This document shows positions 10,101-17,928 of a stretch of DNA of 64,000 nt, piece after piece (positions within the stretch are counted from its first letter, which is position 1; each line of letters starts with the position of its first letter). This stretch comes from Alphaproteobacteria bacterium (GTDB lineage: Bacteria; Pseudomonadota; Alphaproteobacteria; JAVJVX01), in assembly GCA_040220875.1 (NCBI GenBank), contig JAVJVX010000005.1, forward strand, positions 1-64,000. Reading direction: 5' to 3'. The position numbers and the translations under genes are program-made. The notes beneath the pieces are model-generated. The model worked only from the letters and a program-made list of their open reading frames with translations. It was not told where the DNA came from and made no database searches.

Positions 10101-10115
10101 GAGAAGGTCGTCCAT
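7098..10115 (-). CDS. cheA: hybrid chemotaxis histidine kinase CheA with extra CheW-like and receiver domains
   Basis: I place the start at the ATG at 10115 (MDDLLSEFLTETNE), where CheA homology begins; a longer reading from a GTG at 10196 adds 27 unrelated residues. The 1005-residue protein has an Hpt domain with phospho-His H44 in RLVHTIKGT, a variable linker, a dimerisation helix region, a HATPase domain (HMVRNSADHGLE N box, IADDGAGI G box), a CheW-like domain, a second CheW-like segment, and a C-terminal receiver (DAIISDVEMPDMDG). Classical CheA stops after one CheW-like domain. The kinase receives receptor signals through CheW and phosphorylates CheY and CheB. First gene of the che operon. 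Confidence 0.94.
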   Translation of the reverse strand: MDDLLSEFLTETNESLATLDLELVRLEQNPNDPELIGSIFRLVHTIKGTCGFLGLPRLESVAHAGENVLGKIRDKELEADSTAVTLILACLDQIRDLLATLEQTQEEPEGDDSELIRRLNDFADGKGGADGTVETATQTVPAIEGTTAEASHPASANDGDSSQIGEIAAAWRRRAGEDDQIRTFFENEIWAERFAAMAAFVIQGGDSYSPARAAADFSDAVGAGFNDLIFDQLVDHLRAAVSESGGDRASVDEAAIHFESLQDACLGRAPAAEPGPVAETVSAPEPAPAARKGAATGPKDAKPAKEVAEAEGGQKESSLANQSIRVRLDLLEDLMNMVSELVLTRNQLLQLLRTHQESEFTSPLQRLNHVTSELQEGIMKTRMQPIGNAWAKLPRLVRDLSLELNKKIDLQMVGAETELDRQVLDLIKDPLTHMVRNSADHGLETTAERRAAGKPEMGRIILKAYQEGGHIIIQIADDGAGINVERVKAKALQNGLTTDADLETLSDQQILSFIFKPGFSTAAAVTSVSGRGVGMDVVRTNIEKIGGNIEVKSNTGKGSVFTIKIPLTLAIVSALIVECSGEKFAIPQLSVLELVRASSRSEHTIERVNQTRVLRLRNRLLPLVSLSDLLQLEDGREVNDEDDTFVIVSQVGTYSFGIIVDQVFDTEEIVVKPVAPILRDITIFSGNTILGDGSVIMILDPNGIAAATGEPTMRADDGDIADQDTQDGGEKTPLLIFRAGNRTPKAVPLGLVARLEEVDFESIEVTNGQSVVQYRDRLMPLLTVDPTHELTGKGKKPFLVFADEERSMGLVVDEIVDIVEAPLNLQMSGEQSAILGSAIVDGAATDVIDAGYFLTSAFKDWFSRARGSAASGRRGSASGQRNLLLVDDSSFFRNLLLPLLTTAGYRVTSVGSAAEALALQEQGKQFDAIISDVEMPDMDGFAFVEAVRNGDRWAHTPVLALSSYTSPEDFDRGRAAGFTDYISKSDRDSLLDVIGQTLSQAVGGV

Positions 10116-10287
10116 GGAGCTGCCATCCGGGCCTGGGGCTGGGGTAAGTCGAAACAGGAGCGCCAGATTTCGCACGGCCGGTCCTTCCGGCAGCACTCTC
10201 GGCGATCCGGCGCCAAGACTGGCCGGGAACGATTAAAATCGCGTAAAAATTGCAAAAAAGACGCTGTATGCCGCGCGTCCTAGGAGC

Positions 10288-10953
10288 TTATTCCGGACCG
10301 AAGGCAAGCGCTTTCGAGAGGGAAAAATCGAACCCGGGCTGGCCGGGTTTGTCGGAGAGCTTCACCGTCTGACCCGTTCGCTCAAACAGACAGGCGGTGA
10401 AATAGGGGTGGACGGTGCGCGGCGTCAGGGTGGAGACGTCCACGCGCCCGTCAAAGGCAGCTGGGACCACCTCGGCAAGCCCGGCGCCCTCGCCCGCCGC
10501 TTCCAGAACGATTCGCGCCCCCTGCTCCGACGGACGAGCCGAAACAGTGCCGCCCTTGGGCAGACTGTCGCAGGCGATCACGAAAAGATTGAGAAAGAGT
10601 CGGGCGTCGGATTTGCGCATCCGGGCGTCCAGGCTGCCGACGGCGGACCAGTCGCATGTGACGCGGGTTTCCCCGACAATGCCGTCGCATAATCGGGTTA
10701 TCTGTCCGAGAGTCACGCTCTCGTCGTCCGATCCGCCCAGCCCGTAAGCCAGGCGGTAGAATTGCAGGCGGGCGGAGGCCTGGGCCGCGCTGAAGCCAAG
10801 CAGCTCCAGTATTTCCCTATCGGCACCGTTTTCGCCGCCGGAGGCAAGTTCGATTCCGGTGGAAATTCCGGTGATCGGCCCGATCAGCTCGTGGCAGAGG
10901 CGCGAGCTGATCAGTTCCAGCACGCGCAGGTCGACCGTGAAATGGCTCACCAC
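10288..10953 (-). CDS. chpT: histidine phosphotransferase ChpT
   Basis: A 221-residue protein with a DHp-like helical hairpin and a degenerate ATPase-like domain, the ChpT architecture. The phospho-His is H21 in ISSRLCHELIGPITG. ChpT passes phosphate from CckA to CtrA and CpdR in alphaproteobacteria. I chose the GTG at 10953 because GGGAGG lies 7 bases upstream and homology begins there; the open frame continues to 11157 but that extension runs over the divergent small gene. Length fits Caulobacter ChpT (about 225 aa). Position next to the che operon and near ctrA supports the assignment. Confidence 0.9.
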   Translation of the reverse strand: MVSHFTVDLRVLELISSRLCHELIGPITGISTGIELASGGENGADREILELLGFSAAQASARLQFYRLAYGLGGSDDESVTLGQITRLCDGIVGETRVTCDWSAVGSLDARMRKSDARLFLNLFVIACDSLPKGGTVSARPSEQGARIVLEAAGEGAGLAEVVPAAFDGRVDVSTLTPRTVHPYFTACLFERTGQTVKLSDKPGQPGFDFSLSKALAFGPE

Positions 10954-11095
10954 TTGAGCGCCTCCCAGCGAATACCGCGCCTGTCGATTCCTACCAAACC
11001 CAGACAGACCCGAGGGATGGTATCCTTTCCCCCTGGTTTTCATTCGTAACGAAAACGGGTGGAATTGGCAAAACAGAAAGGACAGGAGTTTCGCC

Positions 11096-11275
11096 GTGAA
11101 TCCCTTACTCGTGCCCGGTGCCCGGGTCCGCCATCCCGATGAGCCTGACTGGGGCATCGGTCAGGTCCAGTCGGCAATCGGCGACAGGGTGACCGTTAAC
11201 TTCGAGAACTCCGGGAAAGTACTTATCAACACCCGTGTGATCACGCTTGAAGTGATCGACGACGACAATGACTGA
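11096..11275 (+). CDS. small DUF3553 protein
   Basis: A 59-residue gene starting at GTG with AGGAG at 11084-11088, a good spacing. The product (VNPLLVPGARVRHPDEPDWG at its start, then IGQVQS and RVTVNFENSGKVLIN) matches the DUF3553 family: a small SH3-like beta domain common in alphaproteobacteria, also resembling a domain attached to some UvrD-type helicases. Function is unknown. It diverges from chpT across a 142-bp spacer and converges on mobA with a 26-bp gap. The family match is by my recognition of the HPxxPxWGxGQV pattern. Confidence 0.85.
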   Translation: MNPLLVPGARVRHPDEPDWGIGQVQSAIGDRVTVNFENSGKVLINTRVITLEVIDDDND

Positions 11276-11301
11276 TGGGGCGGAACGAATGACGGCGGGC
11301 G

Positions 11302-11940
11302 TTATCCGGCGTCGGACGCAAGAAATGTCGCGGCGCGGCGTAAATCATCGGGCGTGTTGATATTGAAGAACGGATCGAGGCCGGCCGATAGCGGGAAATT
11401 GACCAGCGCGGACCCGTGCCGCGCTGTCCAGAGATCCACTTTCCGGATGCCCTCGCCGACCAGGGCTTCGCGCAGATCGGCCCTGAGAGAAACATGCCAA
11501 AGGCCGAAAACCGGATGGACCCGCCCACAGGAACGGGCCATCGCGATCGGGACGTTTTGCCGCGATGCGGCGGCCAGTAGCTCGGCCACCAGATTTGGTG
11601 GAAAAAACGGCGTATCGGTGGCGAAACTCGCGAGCCAGGACACATCCGGCCGCTCGCCAGCAACATGATCCAGGCCGGCAAGCAGTCCGGCGAGCGGGCC
11701 GGCCGATCCCGGAATGGCGTCGGTCAGGACCGGCACGCCGCTGTCGGCGAAATTTTCCGCCCGATCGCCCGCCCGGTCGCCCGCCCGGTCGCCCGCCACG
11801 ATCACCAGCCCGGCGACCTGACGCCGGGCCCGCGCCAGCGTACGACCGAGAAGCGTCTCACCACCGAGGCGAAGACGCGCCTTGTCCTGCCCCATGCGCC
11901 GCGAACGGCCGCCGGCAAGCACCAGGCCGAACGCGCTCAC
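11302..11940 (-). CDS. mobA: molybdenum cofactor guanylyltransferase MobA
   Basis: A 212-residue nucleotidyltransferase-fold protein starting at GTG. The N-terminal GTP-binding loop reads LVLAGGRSRRMGQDKARL, and SFATDTPFFPP holds the metal-binding Asp. MobA transfers GMP from GTP to molybdopterin, producing the bis-MGD cofactor of DMSO-reductase-family enzymes. moaA, for an early step of the same pathway, is 2.2 kb away. Between residues about 48 and 60 the protein carries three in-frame GDRA units encoded by a 12-bp tandem repeat, at a surface-loop position after the second strand. Confidence 0.92.
   Translation of the reverse strand: MSAFGLVLAGGRSRRMGQDKARLRLGGETLLGRTLARARRQVAGLVIVAGDRAGDRAGDRAENFADSGVPVLTDAIPGSAGPLAGLLAGLDHVAGERPDVSWLASFATDTPFFPPNLVAELLAAASRQNVPIAMARSCGRVHPVFGLWHVSLRADLREALVGEGIRKVDLWTARHGSALVNFPLSAGLDPFFNINTPDDLRRAATFLASDAG
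11762..11797. repeat. 12-bp tandem repeat, three copies, inside mobA
   Basis: Three consecutive 12-base units (cgatcgcccgcc once, then cggtcgcccgcc twice), differing by one base. They encode the GDRA-GDRA-GDRA run of MobA. The unit length is a multiple of three, so copy-number change would not shift the frame. Confidence 0.9.
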
Positions 11941-12255
11941 GTCCGGGGTTCCTTCTCGGCCCCGCCCGCGGCGGGGCGGCGGGCTGTGCGACCTCGCAGC
12001 ATGGCCGGACTATGAGGGGTGGCCGAAATCCCGACAAGGCCCGTCACGATCCCGCCACGATCCCGCCAGGATCCGGCCAGGCTGCCACGACCGATACAGG
12101 GTATTTAAATGCGTGCTCAGATACTTGCACCAATTTCTTGACCTGAAGACTCGCCTCCGACAGACTGCGCCCTCGCTGGCCGCGGCGAAATTCGCGCGAC
12201 GGCAGCCGGTACGGTGCGGCCGGCCGGATTACCATCTGGTTTTGGGGGAACCAAC
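11941..12255. other. 315-bp intergenic region between mobA and the PAS kinase
   Basis: No supportable gene. At 12045-12077 there are three tandem 11-bp units (cacgatcccgc twice exactly, then caggatccggc), followed by a more AT-rich stretch (12100-12140) that could hold the promoter of the divergent kinase gene. mobA and the kinase are divergent, so both promoters must lie here. No clear inverted repeat or family RNA was recognised. Confidence 0.6.
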
Positions 12256-13983
12256 GTGAATTTCACTGACGATGAGGCGCCGTCCCGGCGGCCGGACCAG
12301 CCGGCGCGCACCGACGCTGACGATCTTCGGGCTCACCGTCCGCCCCCGAGCGGCCCGCGCCAGGTCAGCACGCTGCGCCGGCGACAGGATCAGGCGTCCT
12401 ATCCGCTTCACGAAGGCACTTTTGTCAGCGACGAGTTGTACAAGGCGCTTCTCGTCATGGTCGCGCCGCTCTATATCGCGGACAGGCGCGGTCATCTGAT
12501 TTACGCCAACCCCGCCTTTCACGATCTGGCGGCGCGCATCTTCGACGACGACGGAGAGAACGGAGGCCACGTCCTCGAAGAAACGCCGACGGCGTTGGGC
12601 GAGATTTTTGAGCGGCTCGAAAGCGAAGCTTCGGACGAGATCGTGACGAATGACGTCGCCGCCCGTGGCACCTCCATGGCCTATTATTCGGGACGCCATT
12701 TTCCGCTGACCGATGCGTCGGGCCTGACCGTGGCCTATGTCGGCGTTTACACCGATGTCACCGATCGCGCCGAAGCCAATCGCAGGCTGGCCCAGACTCA
12801 GGCGCGCTACGAAGATGTGATCCGCTCGGCCTCGGACTGGGTTTGGGAGACCGACCACAATTTGAATCTGACCTTTGCATCCAACCGTATCGCGGAGACG
12901 CTGGGCGAGCCGGCCGAAACCTTGACCGGGCGCTATCTTGGCGCAATCGGACGGTTCGAGGACGATTCGGACGGGCCCCGCGCGCCCGACCGGCTTATCG
13001 GCCGGCGAAAACCCTTCCGCGGCGCCGCGTTCGTCGTCACGGACGGATCGGGCGACACCCATCGCATCAGGCTGAGCGGCGTCCCGGTCTTCAATTCGGA
13101 CTCGGGCCGGTTTATCGGCTATCGCGGTACGGGAACCGACGTAACGCGGCAGGTGGCGGCCGAAAATACCGCGGTTCGCGCGCGCGAAGAGCTGGAGGTC
13201 GCGCTCGAAAGCCTCAAGGCGCGCAACCGAGATCTTGACGAGGCCCTGAAACGCGCGCAGGCGGCCGCCCATTCGAAGTCCGAGTTTCTCGCCATGATGA
13301 GCCACGAGTTGCGCACGCCGCTCAACGCGATCATCGGTTTCTCCGAGATGTCCCTCACCCAGATTTACGGACCACTGGGCGAAAAATATTCGGAATATTT
13401 CCGCGACATCGCGCGTTCCGCCCATCACCTGCTGGAAACCGTGGACAGCATCCTCGCCCTTGCCGATCTCGAGGGGACGGACACCATTGCCAGTGCGAAA
13501 TCGGAACCCATGGCGCTTGACGGCCTCCTCAACGAGGCCGCGAAGCTGGTTTCGGCCAACGCGGCCGAGCGCGGGTTCGAGATCGAGATCGGCCCGGTCC
13601 CGGCCGGCCTCGATGTCCTGGGTGATCCGGTCCGCGCGCGCCAGATTTTCGTCAATCTTCTCGGTAACGCGGTAAAGTTCACGGACAAGGGCGGACGGAT
13701 CGGCATCGATGTCGCCCGCCCCAAGGGTGAGATGGTGGATATCACGGTCTGGGACACGGGCGTCGGGATCACGCCCGAGCAGCAGGCCAAGATCTTCGAC
13801 AGCTTTTACCAGGGCGAGCAGTCGGCCTTTCAGGCCGGCCCCGGCGGGCTGGGGATCGGCCTCACGATTTCCCGTTTCCTGGCCGAAATGATGGGGGGCA
13901 CAATCTCCGTCGAGAGCACCGAAGGCCAGGGGGCGCGCTTCACCGTGACCCTGCCCTGCCGCCGCCAGGGCGCAGACGCCTGA
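12256..13983 (+). CDS. PAS-domain sensor histidine kinase, DivJ/PleC-like
   Basis: A 575-residue soluble kinase, with no membrane segment visible. After a disordered N-terminus come a PAS domain (about 60-175), a second PAS/PAC (about 185-305), a coiled coil (about 305-340), HisKA with phospho-His H350 in FLAMMSHELRTPLNAIIGFS, and a HATPase domain (VNLLGNAVKF, DTGVGI, GGLGIGLTI). The HisKA signature is the one seen in DivJ/PleC/PdhS-type kinases that control DivK upstream of CckA-ChpT-CtrA. The GTG at 12256 has GGGGGAA 6 bases upstream and is preferred over an upstream ATG at 12214. No cognate regulator is adjacent. Assignment to a specific kinase is not possible. Confidence 0.88.
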   Translation: MNFTDDEAPSRRPDQPARTDADDLRAHRPPPSGPRQVSTLRRRQDQASYPLHEGTFVSDELYKALLVMVAPLYIADRRGHLIYANPAFHDLAARIFDDDGENGGHVLEETPTALGEIFERLESEASDEIVTNDVAARGTSMAYYSGRHFPLTDASGLTVAYVGVYTDVTDRAEANRRLAQTQARYEDVIRSASDWVWETDHNLNLTFASNRIAETLGEPAETLTGRYLGAIGRFEDDSDGPRAPDRLIGRRKPFRGAAFVVTDGSGDTHRIRLSGVPVFNSDSGRFIGYRGTGTDVTRQVAAENTAVRAREELEVALESLKARNRDLDEALKRAQAAAHSKSEFLAMMSHELRTPLNAIIGFSEMSLTQIYGPLGEKYSEYFRDIARSAHHLLETVDSILALADLEGTDTIASAKSEPMALDGLLNEAAKLVSANAAERGFEIEIGPVPAGLDVLGDPVRARQIFVNLLGNAVKFTDKGGRIGIDVARPKGEMVDITVWDTGVGITPEQQAKIFDSFYQGEQSAFQAGPGGLGIGLTISRFLAEMMGGTISVESTEGQGARFTVTLPCRRQGADA

Positions 13984-14132
13984 GCGACCCGTAGGGGATA
14001 CATAACCCTTCGCCGGCAGGGGTGAAAACCGCCGCCCGATTCCGTAATTTGGGCCATGGGCAGCGCGCCGTCGGCAAGCGCGGCGGCCGCCCACATCCGC
14101 CAGCAAACCGACGCAAGGAAAAATCCAGGCCC

Positions 14133-15134
14133 ATGCCCGCAGCACCACTCATTGACCCGTTTGGACGCGAAGTCAGCTATCTTCGGGTGTCGGTGACGGA
14201 CCGGTGCGATTTCCGCTGCATCTACTGCATGTCGGAAGACATGACGTTCTTGCCGAAATCGGAGGTGCTGTCGCTGGAGGAAATCGAACGGGTCTGTAAC
14301 GCCTTTATCCGCCTTGGCGTGAGAAGGCTGCGGCTGACGGGCGGCGAACCGCTGGTCCGACGTAATATCATGACGCTGATCCGTCGCCTCGGGCGGCATC
14401 TGGAAAGCGGCACGCTCGACGAACTCACCCTGACCACGAACGGAAGCCAGCTCGCGCGGTTCGCCGACGACCTCGCGGCGGCCGGAGTCCGGCGCCTCAA
14501 CGTCTCACTCGATACGCTGAAGCCCGACGTGTTCAGGGAAATCACCCGTTGGGGCAGCCTCGATCAGGTGCTGGCCGGGCTCGACGCCGCCCGCAGGGCG
14601 GGGCTGACGATCAAGATCAACGCCGTCGCCCTCAAGGGCGTCAACGATGACGAACTCAGCGCTATGCTCGCCTGGTGCGGCGATCAGGGCTTCGACATGA
14701 CAATTATCGAAGTCATGCCGATGGGTGAAATCGGGACCGCCCGGCTCGACCAGTACCTGCCCCTGTCCATGGTCCGCACCCGGCTCAAGGCCGACTGGAC
14801 ACTCCGTCCGATCGACTATCGGACAGGAGGACCCGCGCGGTATGTCGAGGTCGCTGAAACTGGCCGGAAGCTCGGCTTTATAACGCCACTCACCCACAAT
14901 TTCTGCGAAGGCTGCAACCGCGTGCGGCTGACCTGTACGGGCCAGCTCTATATGTGCCTCGGACAGGCGGACAAGGCCGATTTACGTGCCCCTGTCCGCG
15001 CGGCGGAGGGTGACGGGCCGCTGGAGCAAGCGATCCTTGAGGCCATATCACGCAAGCCCCGGGGGCATGATTTCGTGATCGATCGCCGTCAGGCGCAGCC
15101 GGTCGAGCGCCACATGAGCGTGACCGGCGGCTGA
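14133..15134 (+). CDS. moaA: GTP 3',8-cyclase MoaA
   Basis: A 333-residue radical-SAM enzyme for the first step of molybdenum cofactor synthesis (GTP to 3',8-cyclo-dihydro-GTP). The N-terminal cluster motif is CDFRCIYC; the C-terminal cluster motif is [11 protein letters not shown] plus a later Cys in [14 protein letters not shown] is the SAM-binding GGEP. The protein ends in the GG dipeptide typical of MoaA, which is inserted into the active site. The ATG at 14133 is where homology begins, with AAGGAA at 14115-14120. The 149-bp leader (13984-14132) shows nothing I can name; I could not confirm a Moco riboswitch. Confidence 0.96.
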   Translation: MPAAPLIDPFGREVSYLRVSVTDRCDFRCIYCMSEDMTFLPKSEVLSLEEIERVCNAFIRLGVRRLRLTGGEPLVRRNIMTLIRRLGRHLESGTLDELTLTTNGSQLARFADDLAAAGVRRLNVSLDTLKPDVFREITRWGSLDQVLAGLDAARRAGLTIKINAVALKGVNDDELSAMLAWCGDQGFDMTIIEVMPMGEIGTARLDQYLPLSMVRTRLKADWTLRPIDYRTGGPARYVEVAETGRKLGFITPLTHNFCEGCNRVRLTCTGQLYMCLGQADKADLRAPVRAAEGDGPLEQAILEAISRKPRGHDFVIDRRQAQPVERHMSVTGG

Positions 15135-15252
15135 TCCCTCGCTCCCCGAGCTTTAGCATGTCGCATGCCGGTCCTTTCGCCTAAAATCGGGGGCGTCTAC
15201 CGGCGGATGACAGCACCCGGGCAATCCGGGACCCTCGTTGTGGAGCAGACAC

Positions 15253-16953
15253 GTGCGGCGTGGCATCACTCTTTCGGGATTACTCCATGGCTCGGTGATC
15301 GCCCTGCTCGTCCTGGGCCTGCCTTCCCTATGGCTGTTCTGGCCTGATTTCTTCAAGGAAGACAGCGAAGAACCGGAAAGCGTCAACTGGGCCACGCTTC
15401 TACCCGAATCTGACCCAGAACCGGATCCGGACGAAGAGGAGGACGAGACGCAGTCCCCGCCAGCAGGCGGACGCCCCCAGATTGCCGGCAAGCGGGGAGA
15501 CCCGGAAGATGGTGCCGACAGCCGCCGGCAGGAGGGCCGAACTGCCAGCCGGCCCGCGAGCGGGGCCGAAACCTCGTCGGCAGATCCGGCCGCGGCAACA
15601 CGCGCGCCTTCCGCCCAAGACCGGACAAAGTCCGGAAAGCCGTCACCGCAGATCTCCGATGCCGATAAAATGGCAGTGGAAATCATCGACCCCGAGACCT
15701 TCCGTCGCGCCATGGCGGCGGCCGAGGCGGCGCACGCGGGCACACAGGCATCCGGTACGGAGGGCGCCGGACAGCCAGCCGAAGGTGAAATGCCGGCGAG
15801 CGCCGGTTCCCCGGAATCGGACGCCTCCACCACTCCGGCCGCAGATCAGGGGGCGGCCAGCGGGGGGCGCGATACACGGATCTACGAAGCACCGCCCCGC
15901 CCCGCCCGCCCGAAAACCCGCGATATCGGCGAAATCCTGGACTATGTCGCGGCCATCGATCCGCGTGCGGGGGATGTTATGCGCCGGCTCGAGGACAATC
16001 GTGTAGCGGCGCTTGAGGGCGCGCGGCCTGAAGACGCGGCGCTCGATCGGATCCGGGCCCGGCAGCAAGCGGCGGACAGGAAATCCTTTGAACGAATTTT
16101 CGAAACCGCGGAGATCGGATATGCGCCGGCCCAGTACGCTGTGGGCGTCCGCGAGCTGATCGGACGCGGCACCGAGGCCAACGCCCAAGAAGCGGTCGCC
16201 TGGCTGCAGAAGGCGGCGGAGCAGAACTACGCACCCGCCCAACGGATTCTCGGTTTTCTGCACGGGCGCGCCATTGGCACCCCACGCGATCTTGCCAAGG
16301 CGCATTTCTGGTGGACCCAGGCCGCCCAGGCGGGAGATGAGATTGCGCGTGAGGGCAAGGAGCTGCTGGAGCCGATCATGCCGGCCAAGGATCTGATCGA
16401 ATCCCGCAAACTTTCGGCCCAATGGGCGCAGATCATGTCTGAGGTGGCCCCGCCGCAGGCCCGGCCCGAAGAAAAACGGGAAATGCAGGAGGAGCTCCGA
16501 CGCGCGGCCGAAACCGGAGATATCGCGCGCGTCCGCACATTGCTCGCGCTCGGTGTCGATGCGCAGGCAACGGATAAAGGGGGCAAGACGGCGCTGATCA
16601 ATGCGGCGTGGCGCGGCTACGAAAAGGTGGTCGAGGTCATGCTCGAATTCGGCTCGGATCCGGACTTCACAGACCAGAACGGCCTTTCCGCCCTCACCTG
16701 GTCGGCCGTCAACGGCCATGCCAAGGCGGCCGGAAAGCTCGTCGAGGCCGGGGCCGATGTCAACCATCAGGACCGGTTCGGCATGACGCCCTTGATGCGC
16801 GCTGCCTGGAACGGGCATAAGGATGTCGTGGAAAAGCTGCTGGAATCCGGTGCCGCGACCGATTTCCGCAACGGTGACCGGGACACCGCACTGGACATCG
16901 CCCGGCGCGAGGGATACGCGGAAATCGTCGAGCTGATCCGGAAAAAGGGCTGA
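15253..16953 (+). CDS. membrane-anchored protein with Sel1-like and ankyrin repeats
   Basis: About 566 residues. A short basic N-terminus and one hydrophobic segment (about residues 9-27) resemble the inner-membrane anchor of TonB-type proteins. A long acidic, Pro/Gly/Ser-rich region (about 30-220) follows, then two Sel1-like repeats (about 277-363; [15 protein letters not shown] and [15 protein letters not shown]), then about four ankyrin repeats (417-566; [40 protein letters not shown]). The GTG at 15253 has GGAG at 15242-15245. Both repeat types mediate protein-protein contacts, so a periplasmic scaffold or adaptor is plausible. No enzymatic domain is visible and I do not recognise a named gene. 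Confidence 0.85.
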   Translation: MRRGITLSGLLHGSVIALLVLGLPSLWLFWPDFFKEDSEEPESVNWATLLPESDPEPDPDEEEDETQSPPAGGRPQIAGKRGDPEDGADSRRQEGRTASRPASGAETSSADPAAATRAPSAQDRTKSGKPSPQISDADKMAVEIIDPETFRRAMAAAEAAHAGTQASGTEGAGQPAEGEMPASAGSPESDASTTPAADQGAASGGRDTRIYEAPPRPARPKTRDIGEILDYVAAIDPRAGDVMRRLEDNRVAALEGARPEDAALDRIRARQQAADRKSFERIFETAEIGYAPAQYAVGVRELIGRGTEANAQEAVAWLQKAAEQNYAPAQRILGFLHGRAIGTPRDLAKAHFWWTQAAQAGDEIAREGKELLEPIMPAKDLIESRKLSAQWAQIMSEVAPPQARPEEKREMQEELRRAAETGDIARVRTLLALGVDAQATDKGGKTALINAAWRGYEKVVEVMLEFGSDPDFTDQNGLSALTWSAVNGHAKAAGKLVEAGADVNHQDRFGMTPLMRAAWNGHKDVVEKLLESGAATDFRNGDRDTALDIARREGYAEIVELIRKKG

Positions 16954-17095
16954 AATCCGCACGAACCGCGCCGGCCGGCGGGTCCTGTCTGGCGCTTCTC
17001 CCGCGCCCGACTATACTCCCCCGGCAAGCCGCGTGCGGGTCAGCCGGGCCCGGATGATCGGAGCCGAACGAATCTGCCAAAGGGTAAGTGTCCGA

Positions 17096-17875
17096 GTGCC
17101 TTCTGCCACGACGCAAACGACAAAACTAACCTTCGTCGCCGCCGAGTCGCCGGAAGCTCAGGAGACTCTTGCTGAACTGAGTGCGCGTCATGGCGATTTC
17201 AGCGAAGACGCGGATGTCGTGGTCGCCATTGGTGGGGACGGCACAGTTCTGGAGGCCATGCATCGCTTCATGGGAAAGGGGCAGCCGATTTACGGCCTGC
17301 ACAGGGGCAGTGTCGGTTTTCTCACCAACCATGCGCCCGACGGCGACCTGCTGGAACGCATCCTCGCCGCCAAGCCCGAAACCCTGCATCCGTTGCGGAT
17401 GGTGGCGACCACCCTGGACGGCACGCGCCATGAGGCGCTCGCCATCAACGAGGTATCGCTCCTGCGCGAAAGGCACCAGACGGCGCGAATCCGGATTCTG
17501 GTGGATGATGTGGTCCGCCTGGATGAGCTCGTCTGCGACGGGATCCTGGTCGCGACGCCCGCGGGCAGTACCGCCTACAATCTGTCGGCCCACGGACCCA
17601 TTGTCCCCATGGGGGCGGGCGTCCTGGCGCTGACACCCATCAGCGCCTTTCGCCCCCGCCGCTGGCGCGGCGCGTTGCTGAAGGATACGGCCCGGGTGAC
17701 GTTTGAGGTGCTCGATGCGAAGCACCGCCGGGTCAGCGCCGTCGCCGACAATCAGGAAGTGCGGGATGTCGAATGGGTCCAGGTTTACGAGGACCGGTCC
17801 ATCTCACTGACCATTCTTTTTGACAAAAACCAGAACTACGAAGAACGTGTCCTGCGCGAACAGTTCGCGCCCTGA
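17096..17875 (+). CDS. nadK: NAD kinase
   Basis: A 259-residue ATP-NAD kinase making NADP. It has the [18 protein letters not shown] motif (GGDG, nucleotide binding and catalytic Asp), [16 protein letters not shown], and [22 protein letters not shown], all hallmarks of the family. I start it at the GTG at 17096, where homology and the usual length for alphaproteobacterial NadK agree; upstream in-frame codons read as non-homologous. It begins a run of closely spaced genes (argE 47-53 bp on, then permease, queA, tgt, queF). Confidence 0.95.
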   Translation: MPSATTQTTKLTFVAAESPEAQETLAELSARHGDFSEDADVVVAIGGDGTVLEAMHRFMGKGQPIYGLHRGSVGFLTNHAPDGDLLERILAAKPETLHPLRMVATTLDGTRHEALAINEVSLLRERHQTARIRILVDDVVRLDELVCDGILVATPAGSTAYNLSAHGPIVPMGAGVLALTPISAFRPRRWRGALLKDTARVTFEVLDAKHRRVSAVADNQEVRDVEWVQVYEDRSISLTILFDKNQNYEERVLREQFAP

Positions 17876-17928
17876 CCCGGAATTGCTCGACCAGCCGGTC
17901 ATCCCAACCCCCCTATGCCGCAGTGGAA

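Noticed and set aside
10116-10287. A sigma-54 promoter ahead of the che operon (TTGCA in the minus-strand region)
   Set aside because: The GG element at the required distance is missing; the match is a short AT-rich chance hit.
10954-11157. N-terminal extension of chpT to 11157
   Set aside because: GGGAGG before the GTG at 10953 and the start of homology there; the extension overlaps the divergent DUF3553 gene.
12045-12077. CRISPR-like repeats
   Set aside because: Units are 11-12 bp, directly adjacent, and lack spacers; no cas genes occur in the window.
13984-14132. A Moco riboswitch before moaA
   Set aside because: The leader is 149 bp with short GC-rich pairings, but I cannot match the conserved Moco core. 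Rfam would decide.
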